A stretch of DNA of 27,469 bases, from the NCBI GenBank assembly GCA_900756945.1, contig CAAELZ010000059.1, positions 1-27,469 on the forward strand, written 5' to 3'. Below, in pieces: positions 7,668-14,899 of the stretch. Numbering within the stretch: position 1 is the first letter of the stretch; each line of letters starts with the position of its first letter. The DNA is from an uncultured Collinsella sp. GTDB lineage: Bacteria; Actinomycetota; Coriobacteriia; Coriobacteriales; Coriobacteriaceae. Below the pieces are notes generated by a model. The model worked only from the letters and a program-made list of their open reading frames with translations, was not told the origin of the DNA and searched no databases. Made by a program: the position numbers and the translations under genes.

Positions 7668-8582
7668 ATGCAGATCAACAAGGTCGCCTTTATCGGCAAG
7701 GGCGGCGTCGGCCTGCTCTACGGCAGCATGATTGCCAAGGCCCTCGGCAATGACGCCGTCGAATACGTTATGGATGACGCCCGTTTTGAGCGTCACGCAG
7801 GCGACGCCCTTACGGTCAACGGCGAGCCCTGTGCACTCAAATCCGTCCGCGTCAGCGAGGCAACGCCCGCCGATCTGGTCATTCTTGCGGTCAAGACAAC
7901 CGGACTCGACCAGGCGCTCAAGACTATGGAACACATCGTAGGGCCCGACACGCTCATCGCATCCCTTTGCAACGGTATCACCAGCGAGCAAAAGATTGCC
8001 GAGCGCTTTGGCTGGAAGCATACCGTTCTTGGGATTTGCCAGGGTATGGACGCCGTGTTCCTCAACGGAGAGCTCACCTTTACCAACACTGGCGAAATCC
8101 GCTTTGGCGCGGCGGCCGGTACGGACCCCGCAACCATCACCGCAATCGACGAGCTCTACACGCGCTGCGGCATCGCCCATACCGTCGAGAGCGACATTGC
8201 GCACCGCATGTGGGCCAAACTCATGCTCAACGACGGCATCAACCAAACCTGCATGGCCTACGGCGGTACCTACGGAAGCGCCACGGAGCAGGGATCCGAG
8301 CAGTTCCGCTGCTTTGTTTCCGCCATGCGCGAAACGCTTGCGGTCGCCAATGCCGAGGGCGTTGAGCTGACCGAGGCAGACCTGACGCAGATGGTGTACC
8401 TCATCGAGGGAATCGACCCCGCCGGTATGCCCTCGATGGCGCAGGACCGCATCGCACGACGCAAGACCGAGGTCGAGGAGTTTGCGGGCACCATCTGCCG
8501 CCTGGCCGCCAAACACGATATCCAAGTGCCGCAAAACGATTGGCTCTATCAGCGCATTCGCGATATCGAGGCAAGCTGGTAG
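7668..8582 (+). CDS. panE: 2-dehydropantoate 2-reductase (ketopantoate reductase)
   Basis: A 304-residue ApbA/PanE-family enzyme; the classic reaction is NADPH-dependent reduction of ketopantoate to pantoate in coenzyme A synthesis. The N-terminal Rossmann motif is KVAFIGKGGVG (5-15). VILAVKT (71-77) and the cofactor/substrate-site LCNGITSEQ (N102) follow. The C-terminal helical domain carries K184 in MWAKLMLN and E268 in RRKTEVEEF, matching the catalytic lysine and substrate-binding glutamate of E. coli PanE. I chose the ATG at 7668; GAGGAG is nine bases upstream, whereas the ATG at 7659 abuts it. Paralogues with other 2-keto acid substrates exist, so pantothenate function is likely but not proven; no other pan gene is nearby. 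Confidence 0.88.
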   Translation: MQINKVAFIGKGGVGLLYGSMIAKALGNDAVEYVMDDARFERHAGDALTVNGEPCALKSVRVSEATPADLVILAVKTTGLDQALKTMEHIVGPDTLIASLCNGITSEQKIAERFGWKHTVLGICQGMDAVFLNGELTFTNTGEIRFGAAAGTDPATITAIDELYTRCGIAHTVESDIAHRMWAKLMLNDGINQTCMAYGGTYGSATEQGSEQFRCFVSAMRETLAVANAEGVELTEADLTQMVYLIEGIDPAGMPSMAQDRIARRKTEVEEFAGTICRLAAKHDIQVPQNDWLYQRIRDIEASW

Positions 8583-8617
8583 CGCTCGACATACCGCAGT
8601 CAACAGCCTCAACAGCA

Positions 8618-8653
8618 AAACCGCCGCAAGGGACACTCCCCTTGTGGCGGTTT
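8618..8653 (+). terminator. Terminator after panE
   Basis: AAACCGCCGCAAGGG-type left arm and CCCCTTGTGGCGGTTT right arm (8638-8653) pair over about 15 bases with one G-U position, followed by TCCTTCTT. It lies about 35 bases past the panE stop. Confidence 0.75.
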
Positions 8654-8671
8654 CCTTCTTCATCTATAGCT

Positions 8672-8690
8672 AAAACCAGCTTCGCAGCTG
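8672..8690 (-). terminator. Short terminator-like hairpin after the small membrane protein gene
   Basis: On the minus strand CAGCT-GCGA-AGCTG is followed by GTTTTAG, directly after the stop codon at 8691. The stem is only five pairs, so it is a weak call, but its position supports the small gene being real. Confidence 0.4.
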
Positions 8691-8897
8691 TTAGAGTTGC
8701 GAGCCCCGCACATCATCCTCATCATCGCGACAAAGGACGACGCCGGCGCTTCCCAGCGCAGCGACAGCAATCAGGGCCCCCACAACGATAGGAGCAGCTC
8801 CGCACAAGCCCTGCATGCCCACGACAAGCGCGGCTGTAGGACCAAGACAACCCAGTGCAAGTGCGACGGCGGCAATAGCGATATCTCGAGCGTTCAT
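8691..8897 (-). CDS. Small hypothetical membrane protein
   Basis: A 68-residue protein I do not recognise. It has two hydrophobic segments (about residues 6-28 and 34-56) rich in Ala, Val, Leu and Gly, joined by a short MQGLCGAA turn, and an acidic tail CRDDEDDVRG that would be cytoplasmic or external depending on topology. Two cysteines (C17, C32) lie in or next to the membrane segments. The ATG at 8897 has GGAGGAAG about seven bases upstream, good evidence of translation, and a short hairpin with T run follows the stop. It lies alone between panE and the secreted-protein gene and no function is suggested by its neighbours. Confidence 0.6.
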   Translation of the reverse strand: MNARDIAIAAVALALGCLGPTAALVVGMQGLCGAAPIVVGALIAVAALGSAGVVLCRDDEDDVRGSQL

Positions 8898-9006
8898 GAG
8901 ACCACTTCCTCCACGGGAAAGACCTTGCTTCTCATGACTTAGTGTGCCCCGCTCCCATATGCGCGGCGTACTGCCACGGTAAGCGCTCTGTTAACTCAAG
9001 CACGCT

Positions 9007-9054
9007 CAAAAAACGGGCGTCCTTACGTTGCCCTAAAGCTCGGTAAAGACGCCC
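9007..9054 (-). terminator. Terminator after the secreted coiled-coil protein gene
   Basis: Minus-strand arms GGGCGTCTTTAC (9043-9054) and GTAAGGACGCCC (9015-9026) pair with one mismatch and are followed by six T (9008-9013). It lies about 30 bases past the stop at 9084. Confidence 0.85.
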
Positions 9055-9083
9055 ATCCGCCAAATATCCGTGATGCAGAAAAA

Positions 9084-9860
9084 TTACCAGCCAGTGTAGT
9101 AGTCGGTGGTTCCGGCAGCGCAGCCGGAGTCATAGACCTTGCACTCGCCCTTGGAACCGGTAAACGTAGAGCCTTGGGCCTTATCGCCCGCGGCAACGAC
9201 GTAGTAACCATCGGAATCGCGCCAAAAGCCCTCGGAATCCTGCGTCCACTCGCCCGTGCGGTGGTGATACAACACGTTGCTGCTGTAATAAGTCTCGCGG
9301 CGGCCGTTATAGTTATTGACGCCGCTCGAGCGCGTCAGACCCGAGCCGTTCGCGTAATACGCAGCAGACGTATAAGACGAGCCGGAGCCGGCGTTGTAAT
9401 ACGAAGCCTGAACGGCCTCAGCGGCCTCGGCTTCGGCTGCGGCAGCCTCGAGCGCCTCGCGCTTGGCATCCTCAAGCGTGGAGCGAAGCTCGTCGAGCTC
9501 GGTCGACTTGGCGTCGACTTCCCCCATCGTCAACAGGCTACCCGCACCGTCGATGCAACCCTGCAACACAGCGCGCTCGTCATCGGTAGCATAGTCGCCA
9601 TACATATTCATAATGATCTGAGCGCGCATCTCCAGGGAATCGCGCTTTGCCCCCATCGAGGCGTTCCACTCCTGCATAGAGCCATAACCGTCGCCGCGGT
9701 AGTCGACGGGCTGCACCAGCGTCGCCTCGGACGGCGCAGATCCGACCGTATCGGATAGTGTTGCCGCGTGGGCATCAGTTGCGCCGGCGCCCGCCAAAAG
9801 TGCCACGGTCAGAGCGGCGGAAAGGGCGGCGGCTTTCGGTTTTCGTGAATCGATCCTCAT
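9084..9860 (-). CDS. Secreted protein with coiled coil and C-terminal Cys-containing block
   Basis: A 258-residue exported protein of unknown function. A Sec signal peptide covers residues 1-32 (basic start, hydrophobic core, AHA-A cleavage site). Residues about 112-152 are an Ala/Glu-rich coiled coil, then a Ser/Tyr/Gly/Asn-rich low-complexity stretch (about 153-200). The C-terminal 60 residues end in a compact block KVYDSGCAAGTTDYYTGW; the only C-terminal cysteines are C240 and C247, a likely disulfide. I recall similar tails on other secreted proteins of Gram-positive gut bacteria but cannot name a family. The frame is open up to 10166, but the ATG at 9860 gives a proper signal peptide and has GGAGG eleven bases upstream, a slightly long spacing. 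A strong terminator follows. Confidence 0.82.
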   Translation of the reverse strand: MRIDSRKPKAAALSAALTVALLAGAGATDAHAATLSDTVGSAPSEATLVQPVDYRGDGYGSMQEWNASMGAKRDSLEMRAQIIMNMYGDYATDDERAVLQGCIDGAGSLLTMGEVDAKSTELDELRSTLEDAKREALEAAAAEAEAAEAVQASYYNAGSGSSYTSAAYYANGSGLTRSSGVNNYNGRRETYYSSNVLYHHRTGEWTQDSEGFWRDSDGYYVVAAGDKAQGSTFTGSKGECKVYDSGCAAGTTDYYTGW

Positions 9861-10071
9861 GTAGCTGGAAACCTCCGTAGTGCGTTTTTGCTGCGTTTGA
9901 GCTGCGTGTGATTCGATCGCGCTGCATAGTACCTCGAGCAAATCGCGACCTGCGGTTTTACTCAAAAGGCGCACGTCAATTGCGTAAAACTCACATCCTC
10001 TCAACAGGAGTTTTCCACAACTCGAATGCATAAAGCATGCCAAAAACCCTGTAATAGCGCCCTTCCTATGC
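9861..10071 (-). other. Upstream region of the secreted-protein gene, no gene
   Basis: The gene-free stretch runs from 9861 to 10172. Three imperfect 10-bp tandem units with the core CTGCGT lie at 9881-9910 in the leader. A TACTAT -10-like hexamer sits near 9927-9932 on the minus strand, without a convincing -35. Beyond the terminator at 10072-10112 I see nothing else. Confidence 0.4.
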
Positions 10072-10112
10072 AAAAAAGGCGCCTGCGCAACCATTGCTTG
10101 CGCAGGCGCCTT
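10072..10112 (-). terminator. Strong terminator of the sulfhydrylase gene
   Basis: A perfect 15-bp stem (arms 10076-10090 and 10098-10112, AAGGCGCCTGCGCAA) with a seven-base loop, followed on the minus strand by a run of six T. It lies about 60 bases past the stop of the sulfhydrylase gene at 10173. Confidence 0.92.
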
Positions 10113-10172
10113 GAGCAGGCATTTTATGCAGTTATACCTATCGAGTCGCAAGGGGTCCTTGCACAAGTCGCC

Positions 10173-11483
10173 TTACTCGTCCAGCGCGGCGAAGGCCTGC
10201 TTCAGATCCCAAATGATGTCCTCGGCGTTCTCGGTACCGATGGAAAGACGGATCGTGGAGGGCGTGATGTTCTGCTCGGCGAGCTCCTCGGCAGAGAGCT
10301 GGGAGTGCGTGGTGGTAGCCGGGTGCACGACGAGCGACTTGACGTCGGCCACGTTGGCGAGCAGCGAGAACACCTGCAGATGATCGATGAACTTCCAAGC
10401 TGCCTCCTGGCCACCCTTAATCTCAAAGGTGAAGATCGACGCGCCACCGTTGGGGAAGTACTTCTGATAGAGCTCGTGATCGGGGTGCTCAGACAGGCTC
10501 GGGTGATTCACCTTGGCGACGTGGCTGTCACCAGCCAGGAACTCAACGACCTTCTTGGTGTTCTCGACATGACGGTCGACGCGCAGCGACAGAGTCTCGG
10601 TGCCCTGGAGCAGGACCCAGGCGTTGAACGGGCTGATGCAGGCGCCCTCGTCGCGCAGCAAGATGGCGCGGACATAGGTCGCGAAGGCGGCGGGACCGGC
10701 AGCCTCGGCAAACGAAACGCCGTGGTAGGAGGGGTTGGGCTCGGCGATCTGGGCGTACTTTCCGCTCGCCTTCCAATCGAAGTTACCGCCGTCGACAATC
10801 ACGCCGCCCAGCGAGGTGCCGTGGCCGCCAATGAACTTAGTTGCGGAGTGGACGACGATGTTGGCACCATGCTCCAGCGGACGGAACAGATACGGGGTGC
10901 CGAAGGTGTTGTCGACGACAACCGGCAGACCGTGCTTCTTGGCGATCTCGGAGATGGCGTCGATGTTGGGGATGTCGGAGTTGGGGTTGCCGAGCGTCTC
11001 GAGATAGATGACCGTGGTGTTGTCCTTGATGGCGCCCTCGACCTCGTCTAGGTTATGAGCGTCGACAAACGTGGTCTCGACGCCAAACTGGGAGAGCGTA
11101 TGCTCCAGCAGATTGTAGGAGCCACCGTAGATGGTCTTCTGGGCAACCACATGGTCACCGGCCTGGGCAAGTGCCTGCAGGGTATAGGTGATGGCAGCAG
11201 CACCGGAGGCGACGGCGAGACCCGCCACGCCACCCTCGAGCGCGGCGATACGGTCCTCAAAGACGCCCTGAGTGGAGTTGGTCAGACGGCCGTAGATGTT
11301 ACCGGCGTCGGCAAGACCAAAGCGGTCGGCGGCGTGCTGGGAGTTGCGGAACACATAGCTCGTGGTCTGGTAGATAGGCACAGCACGGGAGTCGGATGCA
11401 GGATCGGCGCTCTCCTGGCCAACGTGCAGCTGCAGGGTATCGAAACCAAAGGTGTGCTCGGGGTTGTTGATGAACTGGCTCAT
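10173..11483 (-). CDS. metY: O-acetylhomoserine sulfhydrylase (PLP-dependent)
   Basis: A 436-residue Cys/Met-metabolism PLP enzyme. It makes homocysteine from O-acetylhomoserine and sulfide (direct sulfhydrylation), feeding methionine; some relatives also make cysteine. The PLP lysine is K216 in VHSATKFIGGHG, with D191 in VVVDNTFGTP contacting the cofactor nitrogen. The N-terminal block TLQLHVGQ and the length of about 430 residues are typical of O-acetylhomoserine sulfhydrylases rather than shorter cystathionine synthases. The ATG at 11483 has AAGGAG six bases upstream. The roughly 180-base leader carries a 17-codon ORF and a nested hairpin; a LysR-type gene is divergent with a palindrome between, so control by sulfur status is likely. 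A perfect terminator follows. Confidence 0.95.
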   Translation of the reverse strand: MSQFINNPEHTFGFDTLQLHVGQESADPASDSRAVPIYQTTSYVFRNSQHAADRFGLADAGNIYGRLTNSTQGVFEDRIAALEGGVAGLAVASGAAAITYTLQALAQAGDHVVAQKTIYGGSYNLLEHTLSQFGVETTFVDAHNLDEVEGAIKDNTTVIYLETLGNPNSDIPNIDAISEIAKKHGLPVVVDNTFGTPYLFRPLEHGANIVVHSATKFIGGHGTSLGGVIVDGGNFDWKASGKYAQIAEPNPSYHGVSFAEAAGPAAFATYVRAILLRDEGACISPFNAWVLLQGTETLSLRVDRHVENTKKVVEFLAGDSHVAKVNHPSLSEHPDHELYQKYFPNGGASIFTFEIKGGQEAAWKFIDHLQVFSLLANVADVKSLVVHPATTTHSQLSAEELAEQNITPSTIRLSIGTENAEDIIWDLKQAFAALDE

Positions 11484-11538
11484 GATGATCTCCTTGATCG
11501 AACAAAAGTAAATAAATTAGAAAGAAATAAGTCGCTGT

Positions 11539-11570
11539 CTCCTGATCACGCCGACGGGCGCAAACAGGAG
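11539..11570 (-). promoter_or_regulatory. Attenuator-like nested hairpin in the sulfhydrylase leader
   Basis: On the minus strand CTCCTG (11565-11570) pairs with CAGGAG (11539-11544), enclosing a second stem of GCGCC with GGCGT (11548-11561, loop CGTC). A T-rich stretch follows about nine bases later (11508-11530), so termination would be inefficient. The left arm overlaps the second cysteine codon region of the leader ORF, and it could alternatively pair with the AGGAG of the metY ribosome site. A ribosome paused there would keep the arm single-stranded. Confidence 0.5.
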
Positions 11571-11599
11571 CCCGGCATTCGTCTTGGTAAGCAATTCAT
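11546..11599 (-). CDS. 17-residue leader peptide upstream of metY
   Basis: The ORF encodes MNCLPRRMPGSCLRPSA and is preceded by AAAGGAGG seven bases upstream of its ATG, the strongest ribosome site in this region. It contains two cysteine codons (residues 3 and 12) and two methionine codons, fitting for a gene that makes homocysteine. Its 3' half overlaps the hairpin at 11539-11570, so translation and folding compete. It starts about 60 bases after the predicted transcription start and ends about 60 bases before metY. The design matches ribosome-mediated attenuation by cysteine (or methionine) availability; that role is inferred. It was too short for routine ORF detection. Confidence 0.6.
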   Translation of the reverse strand: MNCLPRRMPGSCLRPSA

Positions 11600-11667
11600 A
11601 TGCGGGCCTCCTTTCGCATCCCGGTTCCGTGATTGGCTTAATTACCTACCGCCTTTGTGTGTTTTGA

Positions 11668-11696
11668 ATAGTACGAGCATTGTTTCCCTCGGTCAA
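11668..11696 (-). promoter_or_regulatory. Sigma-70 promoter for the metY leader
   Basis: TTGACC (11691-11696 on the minus strand) and TACTAT (11668-11673) with exactly 17 bases between. Predicted start near 11661, giving a leader of about 178 bases. Confidence 0.75.
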
Positions 11697-11716
11697 TCAC
11701 TTAAAAGCGCTAACCT

Positions 11717-11737
11717 GTTATCTGTTTTATAGATAAC
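11717..11737. promoter_or_regulatory. Palindromic LysR-type operator between lysR gene and metY
   Basis: GTTATCT and AGATAAC form a perfect 7-bp inverted repeat with a 7-bp spacer and contain the T-N11-A signature (11721-11733). The centre is about 66 bases upstream of the predicted metY start, the usual position of a LysR-type recognition site, and it lies just upstream of the regulator gene, allowing autoregulation. Confidence 0.65.
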
Positions 11738-11757
11738 AATCGAAAGGGATGGAGCCG

Positions 11758-12660
11758 ATGACCCTTCAGCAGCTTCGTTTTCTGATTGCCGTGGCAGAGT
11801 CCGGCTCAATCAACGCCGCAGCTCAGCGCCTCTATACCGCTCAGTCCAACATCTCAAACGCCGTCAAAAGCCTGGAACAGGAGCTCCATCTGGAGATCTT
11901 TACGCGCTCCAGCCGCGGCGTCATGCTCACCAACGACGGCACCGAGCTTTTGGGCTATGCGCGCCAGGTCGTAGAGCAGGCCGACATGCTCGAGGCACGC
12001 TACGAGGACGGCGGCACCCCGCAAGCCCGCCTCGCCATCTCGGCCCAGCACTACGCCTTTTCGGTCGAGGCCTTTGTCAACGTAGTCGAGCGCTGCCGCG
12101 ACAGCAAGTTCGAGTTCATCATGCGCGAGACCACCACATCGCAGATCATCGACGACGTGCGCGCGTTTCGCAGCGACATCGGCATCCTCTATCTGGACGA
12201 CTTTAATACCCGTGTCTTGCAGAAGGCCTTCGCCGATGCCCGCGCAAGCTTCCATCCCCTCTTCGACGCGACGGTCCACGTCTTCGTCAGCGAACGCCAT
12301 CCGCTCGCACGCCGCCCTCAACTGTCCCTTGCCGACCTCACGCCCTATACGCGCTACAGCTTTGAGCAGGGAACCTCAAACTCCTTCTATTACGCCGAGG
12401 AACCCTTTAGCTATATCCCTTGCGACCGCAACATACGAATCTCGGACCGCGGAACACTTACCAACTTACTTATCACGTCGAACGGTTACACCCTGTCGAC
12501 CGGTGTCCTCTCCAATGAAATGCAATGGGGCATGGCATCGATCCCGTTAGCAGACGCCCCAACGATGCACGTTGGCTACATCATGCACGACGAGCGCAAG
12601 CCCTCTCTCCTCTTGCAGCAATACCTCGACGAGCTCAACCGCATCATCCATGCCAGCTAA
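11758..12660 (+). CDS. LysR-family transcriptional regulator
   Basis: A 300-residue LysR-type regulator. Residues 1-60 are the winged helix-turn-helix (TLQQLRFLIAVAESGSINAAAQRL, then QSNISNAVKSLE); the remainder is the periplasmic-binding-like effector domain, with FFL-like segments such as SDIGILYLDDFN and a C-terminal LLLQQYLDEL helix. It is divergent from the O-acetylhomoserine sulfhydrylase gene with a LysR-type palindrome between, so it most likely controls that gene in response to a sulfur metabolite (as CysB and CysR-like relatives do with O-acetylserine or related compounds); the effector is not known. Of two in-frame ATGs I prefer 11758, which has AAAGGG and GGAG at workable distances; 11749 abuts the AAAGGG. 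Confidence 0.9.
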   Translation: MTLQQLRFLIAVAESGSINAAAQRLYTAQSNISNAVKSLEQELHLEIFTRSSRGVMLTNDGTELLGYARQVVEQADMLEARYEDGGTPQARLAISAQHYAFSVEAFVNVVERCRDSKFEFIMRETTTSQIIDDVRAFRSDIGILYLDDFNTRVLQKAFADARASFHPLFDATVHVFVSERHPLARRPQLSLADLTPYTRYSFEQGTSNSFYYAEEPFSYIPCDRNIRISDRGTLTNLLITSNGYTLSTGVLSNEMQWGMASIPLADAPTMHVGYIMHDERKPSLLLQQYLDELNRIIHAS

Positions 12661-12759
12661 CAGTCGGAAGACGGGGCAGAAATCGTAGATTGCTGGCCCC
12701 CGGCGGGCATGGCGCTACAATGGTCACTCACATGAAATGCACTCAAAGAAAGGAAACCC

Positions 12760-13245
12760 GTGAAGGTCATCATCTATACCGACGGCTCGGCCCGATCAAA
12801 TCCGGGACGCGGCGGCTACGGCGCCGTGCTCAAATACACCAACCCCGCCGGCAAGACCTTTACCTCCGAGCTTTCGCGCGGCTACGCCAAGACCACCAAC
12901 AACCGCATGGAGCTCATGGCCGTTATCGTGGCGCTCGAGGCACTCAACCGCCCCTGCGAGGTCGAAGTCCATTCCGATTCGCAGTACGTCGTCAACGCCT
13001 TTAACAAGCACTGGATCGACGGCTGGAAAAAGCGCGGGTGGAAAACCGCCAACAAGCAGCCCGTCAAGAACCGCGACCTGTGGGAGCGCCTACTCACCGC
13101 CAAAAGCAAGCACAAGGTTGAGTTCATCTGGGTTAAGGGTCACGCCGGCCACGAGCTCAACGAGCGCTGCGATGAGCTCGCCACCACGGCGGCCGACGGC
13201 AGCAACCTCGATATCGACACCGGCTTTAACGAGAGCGACCTGTAA
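12760..13245 (+). CDS. rnhA: Ribonuclease HI
   Basis: A 161-residue RNase HI that degrades the RNA strand of RNA-DNA hybrids (R-loops, primers). The four carboxylates of the active site are D8 (YTDGSARSNPG), E51 (NRMELMAV), D73 (HSDSQYV) and D138 (NERCDELA), with the assisting histidine H128 in VKGHAGHELN. The basic handle region KHWIDGWKKRGWKT is also present, as in E. coli RNase HI. Translation starts at GTG 12760 after AAAGGAAA. A TACAAT hexamer at 12716-12721 may be the -10 element, though no good -35 is seen. About 20 residues extend beyond the core domain at the C-terminus (ADGSNLDIDTGFNESDL). Confidence 0.95.
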   Translation: MKVIIYTDGSARSNPGRGGYGAVLKYTNPAGKTFTSELSRGYAKTTNNRMELMAVIVALEALNRPCEVEVHSDSQYVVNAFNKHWIDGWKKRGWKTANKQPVKNRDLWERLLTAKSKHKVEFIWVKGHAGHELNERCDELATTAADGSNLDIDTGFNESDL

Positions 13246-13318
13246 TAGCGTTTTCGTACAGCTTTATATCCCCACGCGCTACACTCATCCTGTAGACCAA
13301 ACAACGCAAGGGGGACGT

Positions 13319-14425
13319 ATGCTGCGCATCGCGACCATCGGCACATCCATGATCACCGACGACTTTATCCAAGTCGTCAACGCCAACGACCAAGCCGTGT
13401 TTGTGGGCACGCTTTCACGCGATGCCAATCGCGGTGCTGCCTTTACCGCCGAGCGCGATGGCGAGCGAAACTTTACCTCACTCGATGAGCTTGCGGCAGC
13501 CGCCGACGTCGACGCCGTCTATATCGGCAGCCCCAACGCACTTCACTACGAGCAGGCCCTTGCCTGCATCGCCGGTGGCAAGCACGTCATCGTCGAGAAG
13601 CCCTTCTGCGCCACCGAAGCGCAGGCGCTGGAAGTCTTCCGCGCTGCCGAGGCAGCAGGTGTCGTGGCCCTCGAGGCCATGCGTCCCCTCCACGATCCCG
13701 CCTTCCACGCCATCGAGGACGCCCTGGGCGAGATCGCCCCCATCCGCCGCGCCTCATTGCGCTTTGGCAAATATTCCTCGCGCTACAACGAGATTCTCGC
13801 GGGACGCGCCACCAATATCTTCGACTGCAATATGGCATCGGGTTCCCTCATGGACATTGGCGTCTACACCGTCGAGCCCATGGTCGAGATTTTCGGCATG
13901 CCCTCCGGCCTTACGAGCATGGCTACTCTGCTCGACCCCGCCACGCGACAGCTCACGCACGGCCCCATCGACGGCTGCGGATCCATCCTCGCCAGCTACG
14001 GCGGTGGCCGTATCTCCGTCGAGCTCGCGCACTCCAAAATTACGAATGACCTGCTGCCCTCGCAGATCGAAGGCGAGCGTGGCACTATCCAGATCGATCA
14101 TCTGTCCACGCCCCGCAACGTCCGCATCGACTACCGCGGCGACGTCGTACGTGGCTCGGCGACCGAGGCACCGCGCGAACAGGGCGACAACGGCCGCGTG
14201 CTCGACCTGCCCGAATCGAGCAACACTATGGAATACGAACTCACAGACTTTATCAGCGCCATCGGCGGCATCGATAACGTTAAGGAAGAGATTTGGGAGA
14301 CCCCGGCGGGACGCCACGAGCTTGGCCACTACCGCGATGTCACGCTCGTCTCACTGCGCATCATGGATGCCGTGCGCCAGCAGGCCGGCATAACCTTCCC
14401 GGCCGATGCAGGCAAGCAGGCATAG
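13319..14425 (+). CDS. Gfo/Idh/MocA family oxidoreductase (second, unrelated in position)
   Basis: A 368-residue NAD(P)-dependent oxidoreductase of the same superfamily as the gene at 4310-5329 but clearly diverged. The N-terminal cofactor motif is IATIGTSMIT, with GTS where the classic GxG is expected; the EKP motif is at 93-95 (IVEKPFCATE), and SGSLMDIGVYTVEP marks the start of the C-terminal domain. The substrate is unknown. The open frame continues upstream inside rnhA, but the ATG at 13319 has AAGGGGG close by and matches the family N-terminus. It is coupled to the acylphosphatase gene: only two bases separate the stop from the next ATG. Confidence 0.88.
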   Translation: MLRIATIGTSMITDDFIQVVNANDQAVFVGTLSRDANRGAAFTAERDGERNFTSLDELAAAADVDAVYIGSPNALHYEQALACIAGGKHVIVEKPFCATEAQALEVFRAAEAAGVVALEAMRPLHDPAFHAIEDALGEIAPIRRASLRFGKYSSRYNEILAGRATNIFDCNMASGSLMDIGVYTVEPMVEIFGMPSGLTSMATLLDPATRQLTHGPIDGCGSILASYGGGRISVELAHSKITNDLLPSQIEGERGTIQIDHLSTPRNVRIDYRGDVVRGSATEAPREQGDNGRVLDLPESSNTMEYELTDFISAIGGIDNVKEEIWETPAGRHELGHYRDVTLVSLRIMDAVRQQAGITFPADAGKQA

Positions 14426-14427
14426 CG

Positions 14428-14838
14428 ATGGGTCTCTTCGATACGTTCTTCTCCAGCGTCACCGGTGGCAGTCGAGAGCCTCAAAAACCATCAAACGTCG
14501 AGCTCGAGCTGCGCCGCAGGCTTACTGTGCTCGCAAGCGACGAGGCCACTCAAGACGCTCCCCTGCGCTATTTCCTGCGCTGGGAGGGGCAAGTCCAGGG
14601 CGTCGGTTTTCGCTTTACCAACACCAACCTCGCGCAGGCACGCGCACTCACCGGCTGGGTGCGCAACATGGAAGACGGCTCAGTCGAGATGGAGATACAG
14701 GGGGCTCCGGCAAACATCCTATCTCATCTCGAGGCGCTTCATGCCTCCTACGAGCGCATGGGAACGCGTTTTCGCCTCGTAGACGCCCAGACCCGAGCCC
14801 CACTTGCCAATGAAGACGGTTTCATTCCTCGTTATTAG
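14428..14838 (+). CDS. Acylphosphatase with N-terminal extension
   Basis: A 136-residue protein whose residues 47-136 are an acylphosphatase domain: GQVQGVGFRFTNTNLA with the phosphate-binding arginine R62, and GWVRNMEDGSVEMEIQG with the catalytic asparagine N80. The family hydrolyses acyl phosphates such as acetyl phosphate or 1,3-bisphosphoglycerate in the cytoplasm. Typical acylphosphatases are about 90 residues; the first 45 here (including a basic ELRRRL segment) are extra and unassigned. The ATG at 14428 follows the oxidoreductase stop by two bases and has no strong Shine-Dalgarno of its own, so translation is probably coupled to that gene. Confidence 0.88.
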   Translation: MGLFDTFFSSVTGGSREPQKPSNVELELRRRLTVLASDEATQDAPLRYFLRWEGQVQGVGFRFTNTNLAQARALTGWVRNMEDGSVEMEIQGAPANILSHLEALHASYERMGTRFRLVDAQTRAPLANEDGFIPRY

Positions 14839-14899
14839 TATTGTGTGCTAAATACGGTATCATTTACCTACGACCGTTGATAGAAAAGAGGCGAGGCGC

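Noticed and set aside
11484..11667. A SAM (S-box) or other known methionine riboswitch upstream of metY
   Set aside because: I searched the leader by eye for the conserved S-box core and found none; the leader is better explained by the small ORF and hairpin.
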